DNA from: Aedoeadaptatus ivorii
GTDB lineage: Bacteria; Bacillota; Clostridia; Tissierellales; Peptoniphilaceae
Direction of reading: 5' to 3'
NCBI RefSeq assembly: GCF_030815095.1
Contig: NZ_JAUSWF010000003.1
Span: 103,729-167,728 of the forward strand
Length of the DNA: 64,000 nt
Shown here: in pieces, positions 53,514 to 62,199 of the stretch
How the letters are laid out: each line of letters begins with the position of its first letter
Numbering within the stretch: position 1 is the stretch's first letter
Notes under the pieces: generated by a model
The model's input: the letters and a program-made list of their open reading frames with translations, nothing else
Databases searched by the model: none
Told to the model about the DNA's origin: nothing
Program-made: the position numbers and the translations under genes

Positions 53514-54163
53514 TTTCTCTCCAATTTATATCCTACATTTCTTATAGTAGTTATACAGTCTAGCTGTAATTTTTTTCTAAGTTCTTTTATATATACATCT
53601 ATTACTCGATCATAAGGAGTTTCTTCGCTATCTTTCCATACATAATCAATAATTTGCATTCTTGTTAACACTTGTCCATAATTATCCAATAAACATTTTA
53701 ATACTTCTAGTTCTTTTGCATTTACATCTATTTCTTCACCATTTATTTTAGCTGTATATCTATTAAAATTAACCAATAGATCCTTATATTCAAACTTCTC
53801 TAAATGTCCATAATTCTTCTTAATTAAAGAATCTATTCTAGCCTTTAAGACTGGCAATGAAAATGGCTTTTCTACATATCCGTCTACTAAATTAGTGAAT
53901 GCATCAATTTTATATTCTTCATCACTAAATGCAGTCAAGATTAGAATTGGTAAATTGCTTTTCTTTCTAATTTCTTTCAACACTTCTAAACCATTTATAA
54001 AAGGTATCTGAATGTCTAAGATAACCAAATTTATATCACTATTAAATTTTGACAAGGCTTCTCTTCCATCTTTAGCTTGAATAACAGTATATCCAAATTC
54101 TGAAAGATATTCACTTATTCCCTCTCTTATCATATTATCATCTTCAACAGTTAATATTTTCAT
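53510..54163 (-). CDS. Response regulator, OmpR family, VncR-like
   Basis: 217 residues. Receiver: VEDDNMI, VILDIQIPFING (phospho-Asp), YVEKPFSLP (Lys). DNA-binding wing ends ITTIRNVGYKLE. ATG 54163 follows GGAGG; a GTG at 54175 is too close. It heads the two-gene unit with the kinase; a TATAAT on the minus strand near 54195 may be its own promoter. Confidence 0.93.
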   Translation of the reverse strand: MKILTVEDDNMIREGISEYLSEFGYTVIQAKDGREALSKFNSDINLVILDIQIPFINGLEVLKEIRKKSNLPILILTAFSDEEYKIDAFTNLVDGYVEKPFSLPVLKARIDSLIKKNYGHLEKFEYKDLLVNFNRYTAKINGEEIDVNAKELEVLKCLLDNYGQVLTRMQIIDYVWKDSEETPYDRVIDVYIKELRKKLQLDCITTIRNVGYKLERK

Positions 54164-54226
54164 ATATACCTCCACTTAAGCCTATACACTTATATTATAC
54201 AGCATATTATTTGATTTTTTAAATCA

Positions 54227-54924
54227 AAACTACCAGCTTAGCTGGTAGTTTGCACTGCGCCTATAAACCACGAATACCGGCATGCCCCTATTGGGGATCC
54301 GAGTATTCCGTCACATGCACCACTATCCCAACTACTGCTAAAGCAGTTTATTATTTGTTTTTATTTACCGGCTCACCCGTAAACGGGTATTATATTCCTT
54401 TATACTTATTTGATCCGAATAATAGTCTTCTCTTAATTGATTCTGTATATATTCTTTGATTTTCTTCTCATTGCGCCAACTGTATCTATACAGTACCATC
54501 GACATCAAAAATGTCTATTTCCATACTTGTATTTTAGGTTTGCATGTCTATCTAATATTATTAAGGAACTTTTCCCTTTCAAATATCCCATTATTTCTGA
54601 TACACTGTATTTGGGCGGTATTTCTAACAACATATGAACATGATCAGGACATAGTTCTGCTTCTATTATATTTATTCCTTTTCGTGTGCGTAACTCTCTT
54701 AATATACTTCCTATATCCACCTTAAACTGTCTGTAAATTACTTGCCTTATATTTTGGCGAAAATAAAATATGATATTTACATCGATATTTGGTATGTGAT
54801 AAACTATTCTTATCCAATGTATCCTCCTTGTTTTAATTGTGCATGTTATTATCACAATTATACATCAAGGAGGTTTTTGGTGCTTGAAGCTAAAGCTTTC
54901 GTCCTCCACCTGCATAGCAGGTGG
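54227..54924 (-). mobile_element. IS200/IS605-family element remnant
   Basis: Bounded by two subterminal hairpins typical of the family: AAACTACCAGC-TTA-GCTGGTAGTTT (54227-54251) and CCACCTGC-ATA-GCAGGTGG (54906-54924). It contains only a broken tnpA and no tnpB. It sits exactly between the vex-like transporter and the vncRS-like genes. Confidence 0.8.
54351..54817 (-). pseudogene. tnpA: IS200/IS605 transposase TnpA, broken
   Basis: TTG 54817 after AAGGAGG gives a start KNSLSHTKYRCKYHILFSPK. The HUH-type core remains (EAELCPDHVHMLLEIPPKYS, MGYLKGKSS), but the frame breaks near codon 24, a TGA replaces the Trp codon in GNRHFWCR, and more frameshifts follow before KEYIQNQLREDYYSD. The catalytic HVH and later Tyr regions are thus disconnected. 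Confidence 0.85.
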
Positions 54925-54977
54925 TTTACTGTTTCGCTCACTTTCGTTCACTCAACACACTAAAGTGCACAATCCAA

Positions 54978-55009
54978 AAAATTTTGGTGCTAAAAAGCAC
55001 CAAAATTTT
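54978..55009 (-). terminator. Terminator of the redox/ABC operon
   Basis: AAAATTTTGGTGCT-AAAA-AGCACCAAAATTTT; the stem includes part of the last gene's stop codon. Confidence 0.75.
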
Positions 55010-56384
55010 AATTATTGTCAGTTAATAATTCTTTTGGATTCCTTCTTAATATATTGAATGAAGAAATAATCAATGATATAAGAAGTACTAAACTCATAAA
55101 TATAACTACATAAATTATGAATTTAGGTAATACATTTATATCTAAACTTGATAATGTCTTGTTAAATCCTTCGGCTTCTGCCCCACCACCTAATTGGCTA
55201 GATGCAGATTGTCTAGCTATTTGTTTAGCTATATCACCAGTAACCTTATTCAATATATTATTCCCAAGCTTATCAGCTGTATATTGAGCTAAGAAATAAG
55301 AACCAACGAATGCGGGGATTGATATAAATGCCATCTCAATTAGAAATTGACCAAAAATTTCTAATTTTGATATACCTAATGATAGTAATACTGCTATTTC
55401 TTTCTTTCTAGCATTCATCCATAAGAATAATAATAATGAAACTACAACTCCTGCAAATATTAATGAGCCAACAAATAATTTATTTGAAATTGAGTAGATA
55501 CCTGATATAGATTGTTGTAATGCAGGGTAATTTGATGAACTTTTAATCAAATTATATTCTCTCCAATTTATATCTAATTTCCCAAGATCTTTTATTACAC
55601 TATCAAGATTCCTATCACCTTTTACAAAGAATGTTGCATCTTGGTATACAGCTGTATCTTCTGTATTACCATAAACTTTAGCAGCTGTATGAACATCAGT
55701 GATTAATGTATTTTCGTATAGTTCTTGTGCTGCACTTACGCCACCACTATTGTGTCCATCAAAAAGCCCTTTAATCTCGACTTCTACCGTTTCATCAGCA
55801 CCTTTTTCATTATCGGCATCAAATAAATTTGATTTTATTTTTATTTTATCTCCAACTTTTAGGTTGTTTTTTTTCGCCAAATCTTTATGCATTAAAATTT
55901 TATTTTGGTCTTTATTTTCTAAATGTTTTCCTTCTATTAATTTATATGCTTCGGATACAAACTTTGTTTCCTTTGATGAATCATTAACCCCTGTTAACAT
56001 AACCGTTCTTTTGAAGTTTTTAGCTCTTTCAGGAGATTGATTTGCTAGTGTTTCTTGAGTTTCAATAATATCATGATCCACTAAATCTGCAACACTATTG
56101 ATTCTTTTTACATAAGAGTCGATACTATCTGTTTCAGATATCTTTTTTATATCTTCACCTTTTATATTTCCCCCACCTCTAGGTGTTCCTGGATTTACTT
56201 GTCTATTTATCTCCATAGAAAAACTATTTGTTATATTAGCAAATGTTTCTTTTGAAGCTCTGTCCGTAGCATCTTTAATAGATAAACTAATGAGACTTAA
56301 AGTTGACATAGATAAAATAACTAATATAATAATTAATGATTTTAAGCTTTTTCTAGTTACATAAGCAAATGCATTTTTTATCAT
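55008..56384 (-). CDS. FtsX-type ABC permease, Vex3-like
   Basis: 458 residues. Membrane helix near 17-36, large outside domain, then three C-terminal helices (about 305-330, 350-375, 430-450). It starts MIKNAFAYVTRKSLKSLIII, as does the partner at 57050-58327, and both are the MacB/FtsX half-transporter type. TAATG overlap with the ATPase. Last gene of the operon that begins with the TlpA-like lipoprotein. The pairing with a Vex2-like ATPase and VncRS-like regulators is the basis for the Vex3-like label. Confidence 0.82.
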   Translation of the reverse strand: MIKNAFAYVTRKSLKSLIIILVILSMSTLSLISLSIKDATDRASKETFANITNSFSMEINRQVNPGTPRGGGNIKGEDIKKISETDSIDSYVKRINSVADLVDHDIIETQETLANQSPERAKNFKRTVMLTGVNDSSKETKFVSEAYKLIEGKHLENKDQNKILMHKDLAKKNNLKVGDKIKIKSNLFDADNEKGADETVEVEIKGLFDGHNSGGVSAAQELYENTLITDVHTAAKVYGNTEDTAVYQDATFFVKGDRNLDSVIKDLGKLDINWREYNLIKSSSNYPALQQSISGIYSISNKLFVGSLIFAGVVVSLLLFLWMNARKKEIAVLLSLGISKLEIFGQFLIEMAFISIPAFVGSYFLAQYTADKLGNNILNKVTGDIAKQIARQSASSQLGGGAEAEGFNKTLSSLDINVLPKFIIYVVIFMSLVLLISLIISSFNILRRNPKELLTDNN

Positions 56385-57040
56385 TATTCAACCTCCAAAT
56401 TCATTTTATTTACTTTTTTCAACTTTTTACCACTTAGTTCTAAAATGATATCCGCAGAATCTGCTACTTCCTTACTATGTGTTACAACTATTACACATTT
56501 ATTTCTATCTTTAGCTAATGTCTTTAATATATTAATTATTTCTCCAGCAGTAACACTGTCTAGATTACCAGTAGGCTCATCAGCTAGTATTATTGGAGCA
56601 TCTGATACTAATGCTCTAGCAATAGCTACTCTTTGTTGCTGTCCACCAGATAATTTCATAACATTTCTTTTTATTTGTTTATTATCTAAGCCTAATTCAA
56701 ACAAGATGCTCTCATCTACTGATTTATTTACTAATCTAATATTTTCAATAGGCGATAAATAATCTATCAAATTATAATTTTGAAATACTAAAGATATATT
56801 ATTTTTTCTATGATTACTATATCCTTTCTTTTGTATATCTTCATTCTTAAACAATATTTTTCCTGTTTGAGGTTTATCAAGTCCTGCAAGTAAGGAAAGA
56901 AGTGTAGATTTTCCTGTTCCTGACTTTCCTACTATCGAATAAAACTTTCCAAGTTCAAATTTTTGATTTACTCCTGACAAAACTTTTTCTCTAGAATTTG
57001 CATAACTGTAAGTTACATTATTTATTTCTAATATATTCAT
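56384..57040 (-). CDS. ABC transporter ATPase, Vex2-like
   Basis: 218 residues. Walker A GKSGTGKSTLLSLL, Q-loop FQNYNLIDYL, signature LSGGQQQRVAIARAL, Walker B IILADEPTGNLD, switch VVTHSKE. Typical MacB-type exporter ATPase. It lies between two permeases of matching type, one on each side, indicating a heterodimeric permease. Confidence 0.93.
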   Translation of the reverse strand: MNILEINNVTYSYANSREKVLSGVNQKFELGKFYSIVGKSGTGKSTLLSLLAGLDKPQTGKILFKNEDIQKKGYSNHRKNNISLVFQNYNLIDYLSPIENIRLVNKSVDESILFELGLDNKQIKRNVMKLSGGQQQRVAIARALVSDAPIILADEPTGNLDSVTAGEIINILKTLAKDRNKCVIVVTHSKEVADSADIILELSGKKLKKVNKMNLEVE

Positions 57041-57049
57041 TATTTTCTC

Positions 57050-58327
57050 CTAACTTATTTTTGATAATATTTCTTTAGGTTTCTTGATTAATATTAATGA
57101 AGAAGCAAATACAACTGATAAAACAATAATACTTATTAATATTAAATAACTTTGTCCAAGTGTTGTTATATTTAGCATAAAAGTGCTTTTATTTATTAAA
57201 CTTCCACCGAAAATCATTGAGTTATCTGAGTTAATGAATCCTTCTACAATTACTTTTAGTAGTAGATTTCCTAAAAATAAGGAGGATATTATACTTGGTA
57301 TAGATATGAATATTAACTCAAATATAAACTGCATTATAATTTGTACTTTAGTTATTCCAATAGATAAAAATATACCTATTTCATAAATTCTTTCTCTTAA
57401 CCATAGAATCAAGATTAACGAAAGAACAACCATACCACCTAACATAATAGAATAAGTCATTATTTTTATTATATGTTTTATTCCACTCACTGACTCCAGA
57501 GACTCTTCAAACGCATTATTATCTTTTTCAACGGAATACCTTGATTCATCAATTTTAAGATCTTTAATTTTTTTTAAGGCTAAGTCTGTAGATTCCAAAC
57601 TACCAGAATACATTAAAATTTTATTTGCAATTTTATTATTTTCTGATTTATTTAATATCTCTTGGCTTGTTGAATAATCTGCAAAGACCATGTTTTCGCT
57701 AAAATCAGAAGACAACCCTGTATATGTTTCCTGTTTTTTACCAGAAAAAATTCCTATAATTTTAAATTTATGACTTTTTATTTTTCCATTTTTTTCCATA
57801 TCTAGTAATTCAAGATCAACTTCATCCCCTAATTTTAGATTGTTTTGTTTAGCAAATTCTTCATGAATAATAATTGAATTTCTATCATTTTCTTCTATAT
57901 TTTTACCTTCACTTATTATAAATACTCCGCTACTGAATAAAATGTTTCTTTTAGTATTATTAGTAGCTTCGAGTGAAACAACATTCTTAAATTCGTCAGA
58001 TAAATCTTCTCTATTTATTCTTTGTTCTCCGCTAACTACTTTAGCATCTTTTAGTTTTGCTAATCCATCATATTGAATTATTTTTTCTTCAATTTCTTTT
58101 AATTTTTCAATATCTTTAAATTGATTAACATTAAAATATTTACCATCTTTTTTTGTTATTGATATTGAAGAATTAGAACTTTCATATAAAGCCTTTTCTA
58201 TTTCATTGCTTGATTTCATTATTGTTAAACAAGAATACAAGCAAGAAAGAACTATAGTTAATATGATAAAAATTATTAAAGTTCTATTTCTCTTTCTTGT
58301 AATATATGCTATTGCGTTTTTTATCAC
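57050..58327 (-). CDS. FtsX-type ABC permease, Vex1-like
   Basis: 425 residues, same layout as its partner: N-terminal helix LIIFIILTIVLSCLYSCL, outside domain, three C-terminal helices and SIGITKVQIIMQFIFELIFISIP coupling segment (residues 320-342). The start is GTG 58327 with a weak TAGGAAAG ribosome site. Substrate unknown. It directly follows the NapH-type gene by 18 bases. Confidence 0.82.
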   Translation of the reverse strand: MIKNAIAYITRKRNRTLIIFIILTIVLSCLYSCLTIMKSSNEIEKALYESSNSSISITKKDGKYFNVNQFKDIEKLKEIEEKIIQYDGLAKLKDAKVVSGEQRINREDLSDEFKNVVSLEATNNTKRNILFSSGVFIISEGKNIEENDRNSIIIHEEFAKQNNLKLGDEVDLELLDMEKNGKIKSHKFKIIGIFSGKKQETYTGLSSDFSENMVFADYSTSQEILNKSENNKIANKILMYSGSLESTDLALKKIKDLKIDESRYSVEKDNNAFEESLESVSGIKHIIKIMTYSIMLGGMVVLSLILILWLRERIYEIGIFLSIGITKVQIIMQFIFELIFISIPSIISSLFLGNLLLKVIVEGFINSDNSMIFGGSLINKSTFMLNITTLGQSYLILISIIVLSVVFASSLILIKKPKEILSKIS

Positions 58328-58345
58328 TTTCCTACTTGGCTCCTC

Positions 58346-59245
58346 TTATTTTTTTATTCCACAATGAATTGCATCCACTGGACAGGCATTTTTACATCGT
58401 CCACATCTAATACACTCAAGGTGATTAGAGTTTTCAACTGGGTCTACATTCATTTGGCAAACTTTTTTACACCTACCACAACTAATGCACTTTTCTTCGT
58501 CTAGTTTATACCTGAATACTGAAATCGGATTAAAAACCGAATAAATCGCCCCCAGAGGACAGATATACTTACAGAAAGGTCTATATATTACTATTGAAAC
58601 TAATAAAGTAAGTATTAAAATTGCTCCCTTCCAATAGTATAAAAAACCTATGGCTCCTCTCATACTTTTATTCAATAATACAAGGGGTAAGCCTCCCTCA
58701 AGCATACCAACTGGACAAATAAGCTTACAAAAATATGGAGACCCTTGCCCTAAAATATCCACTAAAAATAGAGGAAGTATTATAACGAAGACAATCAATA
58801 TTATATATTTCAATTTTCTCAAATGCTTATCAAACTTAAATGTCTCAATTTTTTTTGAAAAGGGAATTTTGTGTAATAAATCTTGAATCAAACCAAATGG
58901 ACATAGCCAACCACAGACAAATCTACCCATGAGTGCACCTATCAAGAAGATAAAGCCAACTATATAATAACTGAACTTATAGTTCGAATTTCCAATCACT
59001 GCCTGTAGGGATCCTATAGGACAAGAACCCTTTGCCCCCGGGCAGGAATAACAATTCATACCCGGAACACAAACTTTCTTCAGGTCCCCACCATAGATTT
59101 TACCTGTCTTAAACCCTTCAAAATAAGAATTAGTAACTAAAAACCAAAGGGCTTGAAATAGATGTCTAAAACGATCTCTTATTTTATATTTATCTTTTTT
59201 TTTACTACCCTTTATAAATTTTTTAATTCTATCCAATTCCAACAC
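58346..59245 (-). CDS. NapH/MauN-type membrane polyferredoxin
   Basis: 299 residues. Five membrane helices. Membrane-proximal Cys motifs CGWLCPFG and CKYICPLG at helix ends are the NapH hallmark; MNCYSCPGAKGSCPIG is an outer Cys cluster. The C terminus has two 4Fe-4S clusters, CISCGRCKKVCQ and CIRCGRCKNACP. Such proteins carry electrons across the membrane. It starts at GTG 59245 (or TTG 59242) inside the preceding CXXC gene. With TlpA-like and CXXC partners it could feed electrons to an outside thiol (inference). Confidence 0.93.
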   Translation of the reverse strand: MLELDRIKKFIKGSKKKDKYKIRDRFRHLFQALWFLVTNSYFEGFKTGKIYGGDLKKVCVPGMNCYSCPGAKGSCPIGSLQAVIGNSNYKFSYYIVGFIFLIGALMGRFVCGWLCPFGLIQDLLHKIPFSKKIETFKFDKHLRKLKYIILIVFVIILPLFLVDILGQGSPYFCKLICPVGMLEGGLPLVLLNKSMRGAIGFLYYWKGAILILTLLVSIVIYRPFCKYICPLGAIYSVFNPISVFRYKLDEEKCISCGRCKKVCQMNVDPVENSNHLECIRCGRCKNACPVDAIHCGIKK

Positions 59246-59381
59246 ACTCCATACAAATTCTTATCGCCTTTTCCAAGACAACTTTAGCCTCTCCATTCGT
59301 ATAGCCATAGTAAATCATAGCCATACTAATAAAGACCATTACTACCGAGAAGGCACGGCTTTTTAAAAACTTATTAACCAT
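59229..59381 (-). CDS. CXXC small membrane protein, CD1871A-like
   Basis: 50 residues. One helix (about 11-24) and a C-terminal RICMECVGIG, whose CxxC plus ECxGIG ending is the mark of the CD1871A family, which sits beside NapH-type genes in clostridia. ATG 59381 has GGTGA upstream (weak). Its end overlaps the NapH-like start by 17 bp, so they are translated together. It probably serves as a small thiol carrier or assembly factor; function unknown. Confidence 0.85.
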   Translation of the reverse strand: MVNKFLKSRAFSVVMVFISMAMIYYGYTNGEAKVVLEKAIRICMECVGIG

Positions 59382-59402
59382 ATCCCATTCACCACTTTAC
59401 AT

Positions 59403-60560
59403 TTACTTATTATTTATTTTTGCTAATTCTTTTTCAATTACCTGCTTCCATTCCTTTGCACTCTTTGCCCCTGAATAAGTATCACCTACAATGTTTCCAT
59501 TCTTATCAACAAAGAAAGTCTCTGGCATAGCCTGTATACCATTCAATCTACCATTAAAGTTTGTCTTGTCTGGCATCAAGAAAAGATATGAAGCCTTTGT
59601 CTTTTCAAATATTAACTTTGACTTTTCAATAGCTTCCTTGTTTTCACCCTTATCATCAACAGTATCTGTTACAACTCCAACAATATTGACACCCTTGCTT
59701 TTCATTTCATTCTGAACCTCAACCAAATCAGGAATTTCCTTTACACAAGCTGTGCACCAAGTGGCAAATACGTTCACCATAGTAAGATCATACTTCTCAA
59801 AATCCTTGCTTGAAAAATTCTTGCCATTTATATCCTTTGTTGATAGATTACGCAAGTCTTTAACGGAATCTTTGCTAAATGCTTCTGTATTTTCTAAATC
59901 AGTTTTTTCTGAAAGCACAAAACCATTTTCTGGACGTTCTTTTTTATCTATAATTTCACTCTCAGTGTTTTTAAATTCTTCCACAAGACTGCTTTCAGCT
60001 TTGCTATTTGTGCTTAGATAGTAATCGTAAGCTCCATCTCTTGAAACTCCTATTTTAGTATGAGTATCACATTTTGTAATTTCAGATATTTTTTCTTCTG
60101 ACATATTTTTTTCAAACATACCAATAGTCCCAATTCTTTCAAGTCCATTCTTCCATTTTTCATAACCATCGCCCATTTTTTCTATAACTGCATTTTTTTG
60201 CTCTTCCGTCATTTTTTCAAATGTCAAAATAGCATACTTTAGTTCTTTATCTATAGGACTTTGATCATCTAACATTCCTATCTTTTTATCTGTCATATAC
60301 TTTTTAACTTTGTCTGAGAGTTTGAATTTAAGCCCTAAATATTCATAAACATATTCTTCCTTTGCTTCCAATGTGTAATCTGACGGTTTAAAAGTTTCAT
60401 TTTTGCCATCTGGGTTAATTGACATGCCCGCCTCTTCAGAACTTATAGATTGCCCTTCTTTAATTTTATTGTTTTCATTACTTTTTTGACAGCCAACTGC
60501 GCTCAAGCTCAAACATAATGCAAGTAATAGGCATGCTCCTCTTGATACTATTTTTTTCAT
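59403..60560 (-). CDS. TlpA-like thioredoxin-fold lipoprotein
   Basis: 385 residues. Signal peptide with lipobox LSAVGC (Cys near residue 24), so anchored on the outer face of the membrane. Residues 50-240 are unassigned and Glu/Lys-rich. The C-terminal TlpA/ResA domain has FATWCTACVKEIPDL with redox CxxC and cis-Pro AMPETFFVD. It probably reduces disulfides outside the cell using electrons from the NapH-type partner (inference). It is the first gene of the operon; AAGGAGG precedes ATG 60560. Confidence 0.92.
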   Translation of the reverse strand: MKKIVSRGACLLLALCLSLSAVGCQKSNENNKIKEGQSISSEEAGMSINPDGKNETFKPSDYTLEAKEEYVYEYLGLKFKLSDKVKKYMTDKKIGMLDDQSPIDKELKYAILTFEKMTEEQKNAVIEKMGDGYEKWKNGLERIGTIGMFEKNMSEEKISEITKCDTHTKIGVSRDGAYDYYLSTNSKAESSLVEEFKNTESEIIDKKERPENGFVLSEKTDLENTEAFSKDSVKDLRNLSTKDINGKNFSSKDFEKYDLTMVNVFATWCTACVKEIPDLVEVQNEMKSKGVNIVGVVTDTVDDKGENKEAIEKSKLIFEKTKASYLFLMPDKTNFNGRLNGIQAMPETFFVDKNGNIVGDTYSGAKSAKEWKQVIEKELAKINNK

Positions 60561-60616
60561 AAATTATTCCTCCTTTATTTTTTACACAATAGCATTTCAT
60601 AGCTACTTTCAATAAC

Positions 60617-60649
60617 ATTCTACACACCTTTTATGAAACGTTGATGAAA
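60617..60649 (-). promoter_or_regulatory. Promoter region with 11-bp-spaced direct repeats
   Basis: Minus strand TTTCAT repeats at 60644-60649 and 60633-60638, an 11-base period, followed ten bases later by -10 TAGAAT (60617-60622). Such direct repeats are the usual binding sites of OmpR-family regulators, here possibly the VncR-like protein (inference). Confidence 0.5.
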
Positions 60650-60735
60650 TATGTTTTTTATTTCTAAGCTTGGCGCAATCGTGGTTACTCCGTTACGTTT
60701 ATTTCTTAATTTTTTCTCATTATGCTAAGTGTTTT

Positions 60736-60946
60736 TTAGAATTCCTTTGTCTTTGTTGCTTCTTCTAGTAGGACTTTTATCTCTCCTTCTGTTAGTTCTA
60801 CTGCATTTTCTATAAGACTTTTTAAGATTGCTCCTCTTTTTATAAGTCTATGTGTTCTTTGTTTCTTTCTTTTTCTATGTCTTGTATTAATATCTTCTTT
60901 TCTCGATTTTTTAGTTGCTTTAATCTTTCCTTCTTAATTCTGGGCG
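60736..60946 (-). pseudogene. DUF3847-like mobilization-associated protein, fragment
   Basis: Remaining frames read RLKQLKNREKKILIQ and then, after a one-base shift in an A-rich run, RTHRLIKRGAILKSLIENA and LTEGEIKVLLEEA. This matches the C-terminal half of DUF3847, small proteins that travel with MobQ-type relaxases. The upstream part is missing because the group II intron end abuts at 60947. It shows that the island came from a mobilizable element. Confidence 0.6.
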
Positions 60947-61015
60947 ATCGAGTAGGGCATAATTAAATGCCCTCTCACACCACCGTACGTACCGTTCGGT
61001 ATACGGCGGTTCAAT
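60947..61015 (-). ncRNA. Group II intron domains V and VI
   Basis: Domain V stem CCGCCGTATACC / GGTACGTACGGTGG type with GTGTGAGAGG, then domain VI stem GGGCAT / ATGCCC and terminal CTACTCGAT. This is the catalytic core of the ribozyme, still intact in form. Confidence 0.7.
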
Positions 61016-61694
61016 TAAATCTAACATTACGTCTTTCTGTATAATAATCTAAGCAACTGACTAGACCTCGTCTGGTCAGTATTTCTTTTGAGATTGATCT
61101 GACTACACAAGTTTTTGTTACTACAAAGTAGTACCTGTTTCCTACATATGAGGTTAGTCTTGTTAGGTCTTTGTTCACACCTAGTTTTTGTACTCCCCAT
61201 TGTCTTTTTGATGCTACTTTCCACATTTTCCAGATTATCATTCTTAGTCGTGTTCTTAAGTGCTCATCTATTTTTGTTAAGTTTGTTTTCATGTCACCTA
61301 TAAAGTATTCTAGTAGTTTCACTATGGCCATTTCACAGTTTCTTCTTGGTCTGAACCCATAACTATATTCTGAAAATTTCTGTTCTATGATTGGTGTTAG
61401 GACTTGTACTATTGCCTGTTGGATTATTCTATCCATCACAGTTGGTATTCCTAGTTATCTTACTCCACCATTCGGTTTTGGTATTTCTACTCTTAATACT
61501 GGTTGTGGTTTGTATTTTCTTGTTTGTAGTTCTTCTTTTATCCTTGGCCAGTTTTCTCTAATGTATCCATCTATTTGGTCTATGGTTATTCCATCGATTC
61601 CACTTGTACCTTTATTTGAGTATACTCTTTTTAAGGCTTGATACATATTTTGTCGGTCAAGTATTTTATCTAGTAGTGTTTCCATAATGTGCAC
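61011..61694 (-). pseudogene. ltrA: Group II intron reverse transcriptase/maturase, internally deleted
   Basis: The N-terminal RT block survives (MYQALKRVYSNKGTSGIDG, IPKPNGGVR), then an in-frame TAA (61455) interrupts before LGIPTVMDRIIQQAIVQVL. After RPRRNCEMAIVKLLEYFI the RT core with YADD is gone and the frame jumps to the maturase end (IDEHLRTRLRMIIWKMWK ... LDYYTERR). Splicing or mobility from this copy needs help from another LtrA. Confidence 0.8.
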
Positions 61695-62167
61695 TTGCTC
61701 CTTTCCGCTTGCTTAGATTCATCTTGTGCTACTGGCCTTGAACTCATTTTACGTTTTCATCTGTGCCTGTCAGATATTCTAAGCTACATACATTTTGCTT
61801 TATGCTCTCTAATTGTTCTGTCCTTCGTAAAAAACTTTTACTACTATGACATCTGCTGACTTCTCATAGTTCGTTGTTACTACTGTTTCGTCTATGAGAC
61901 CTCACGGGTTAAGTCATATATCTTTCCTCGTTTACCTGCAGAATTTACGTTTTAGGATTACGGTTATCTTTTGGACTTTGTTGTCTTCAGCCAACTTATC
62001 CACCTAACTCGCCTTGTATTCTGTTCCTGTTCGTCAGGCCACGATTTTTCTATTGCTTCCTCTCTCCCATGCCTCACGGCGTGATACTTGCAAGTTGCTA
62101 TTGGATTCGTCGATAACTACGCTCCGTTGGACTTCCACCTTAGACATATGACATGCCCGTCAAACTG

Positions 62168-62192
62168 AAAAAAGACACCAATCTCTGGTGCC
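62168..62192 (-). terminator. Terminator of the merR gene
   Basis: Minus strand GGCACCA-GAGAT-TGGTGTC and T-run, one G-U pair, seven bases after the stop. Confidence 0.75.
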
Positions 62193-62199
62193 TTGTAGT

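Larger units (their letters stand above)
60947..62160 (-). mobile_element. Deleted group II intron
   Basis: The 3' end on the minus strand is a typical domain V/VI (GAACCGCCGTATACCGAACG ... ACGGTGGTGTGAGAGG ... CCTACTCGAT), ending at 60947. About 450 bases of domain I-IV type RNA sequence precede the maturase ORF. I cannot locate the normal 5' end (GTGCG), so the left boundary, about 62160, is approximate. Confidence 0.75.

Noticed and set aside
54250..54459. Open frame overlapping the IS200/IS605 element
   Set aside because: Antisense to the broken tnpA end and its hairpin.
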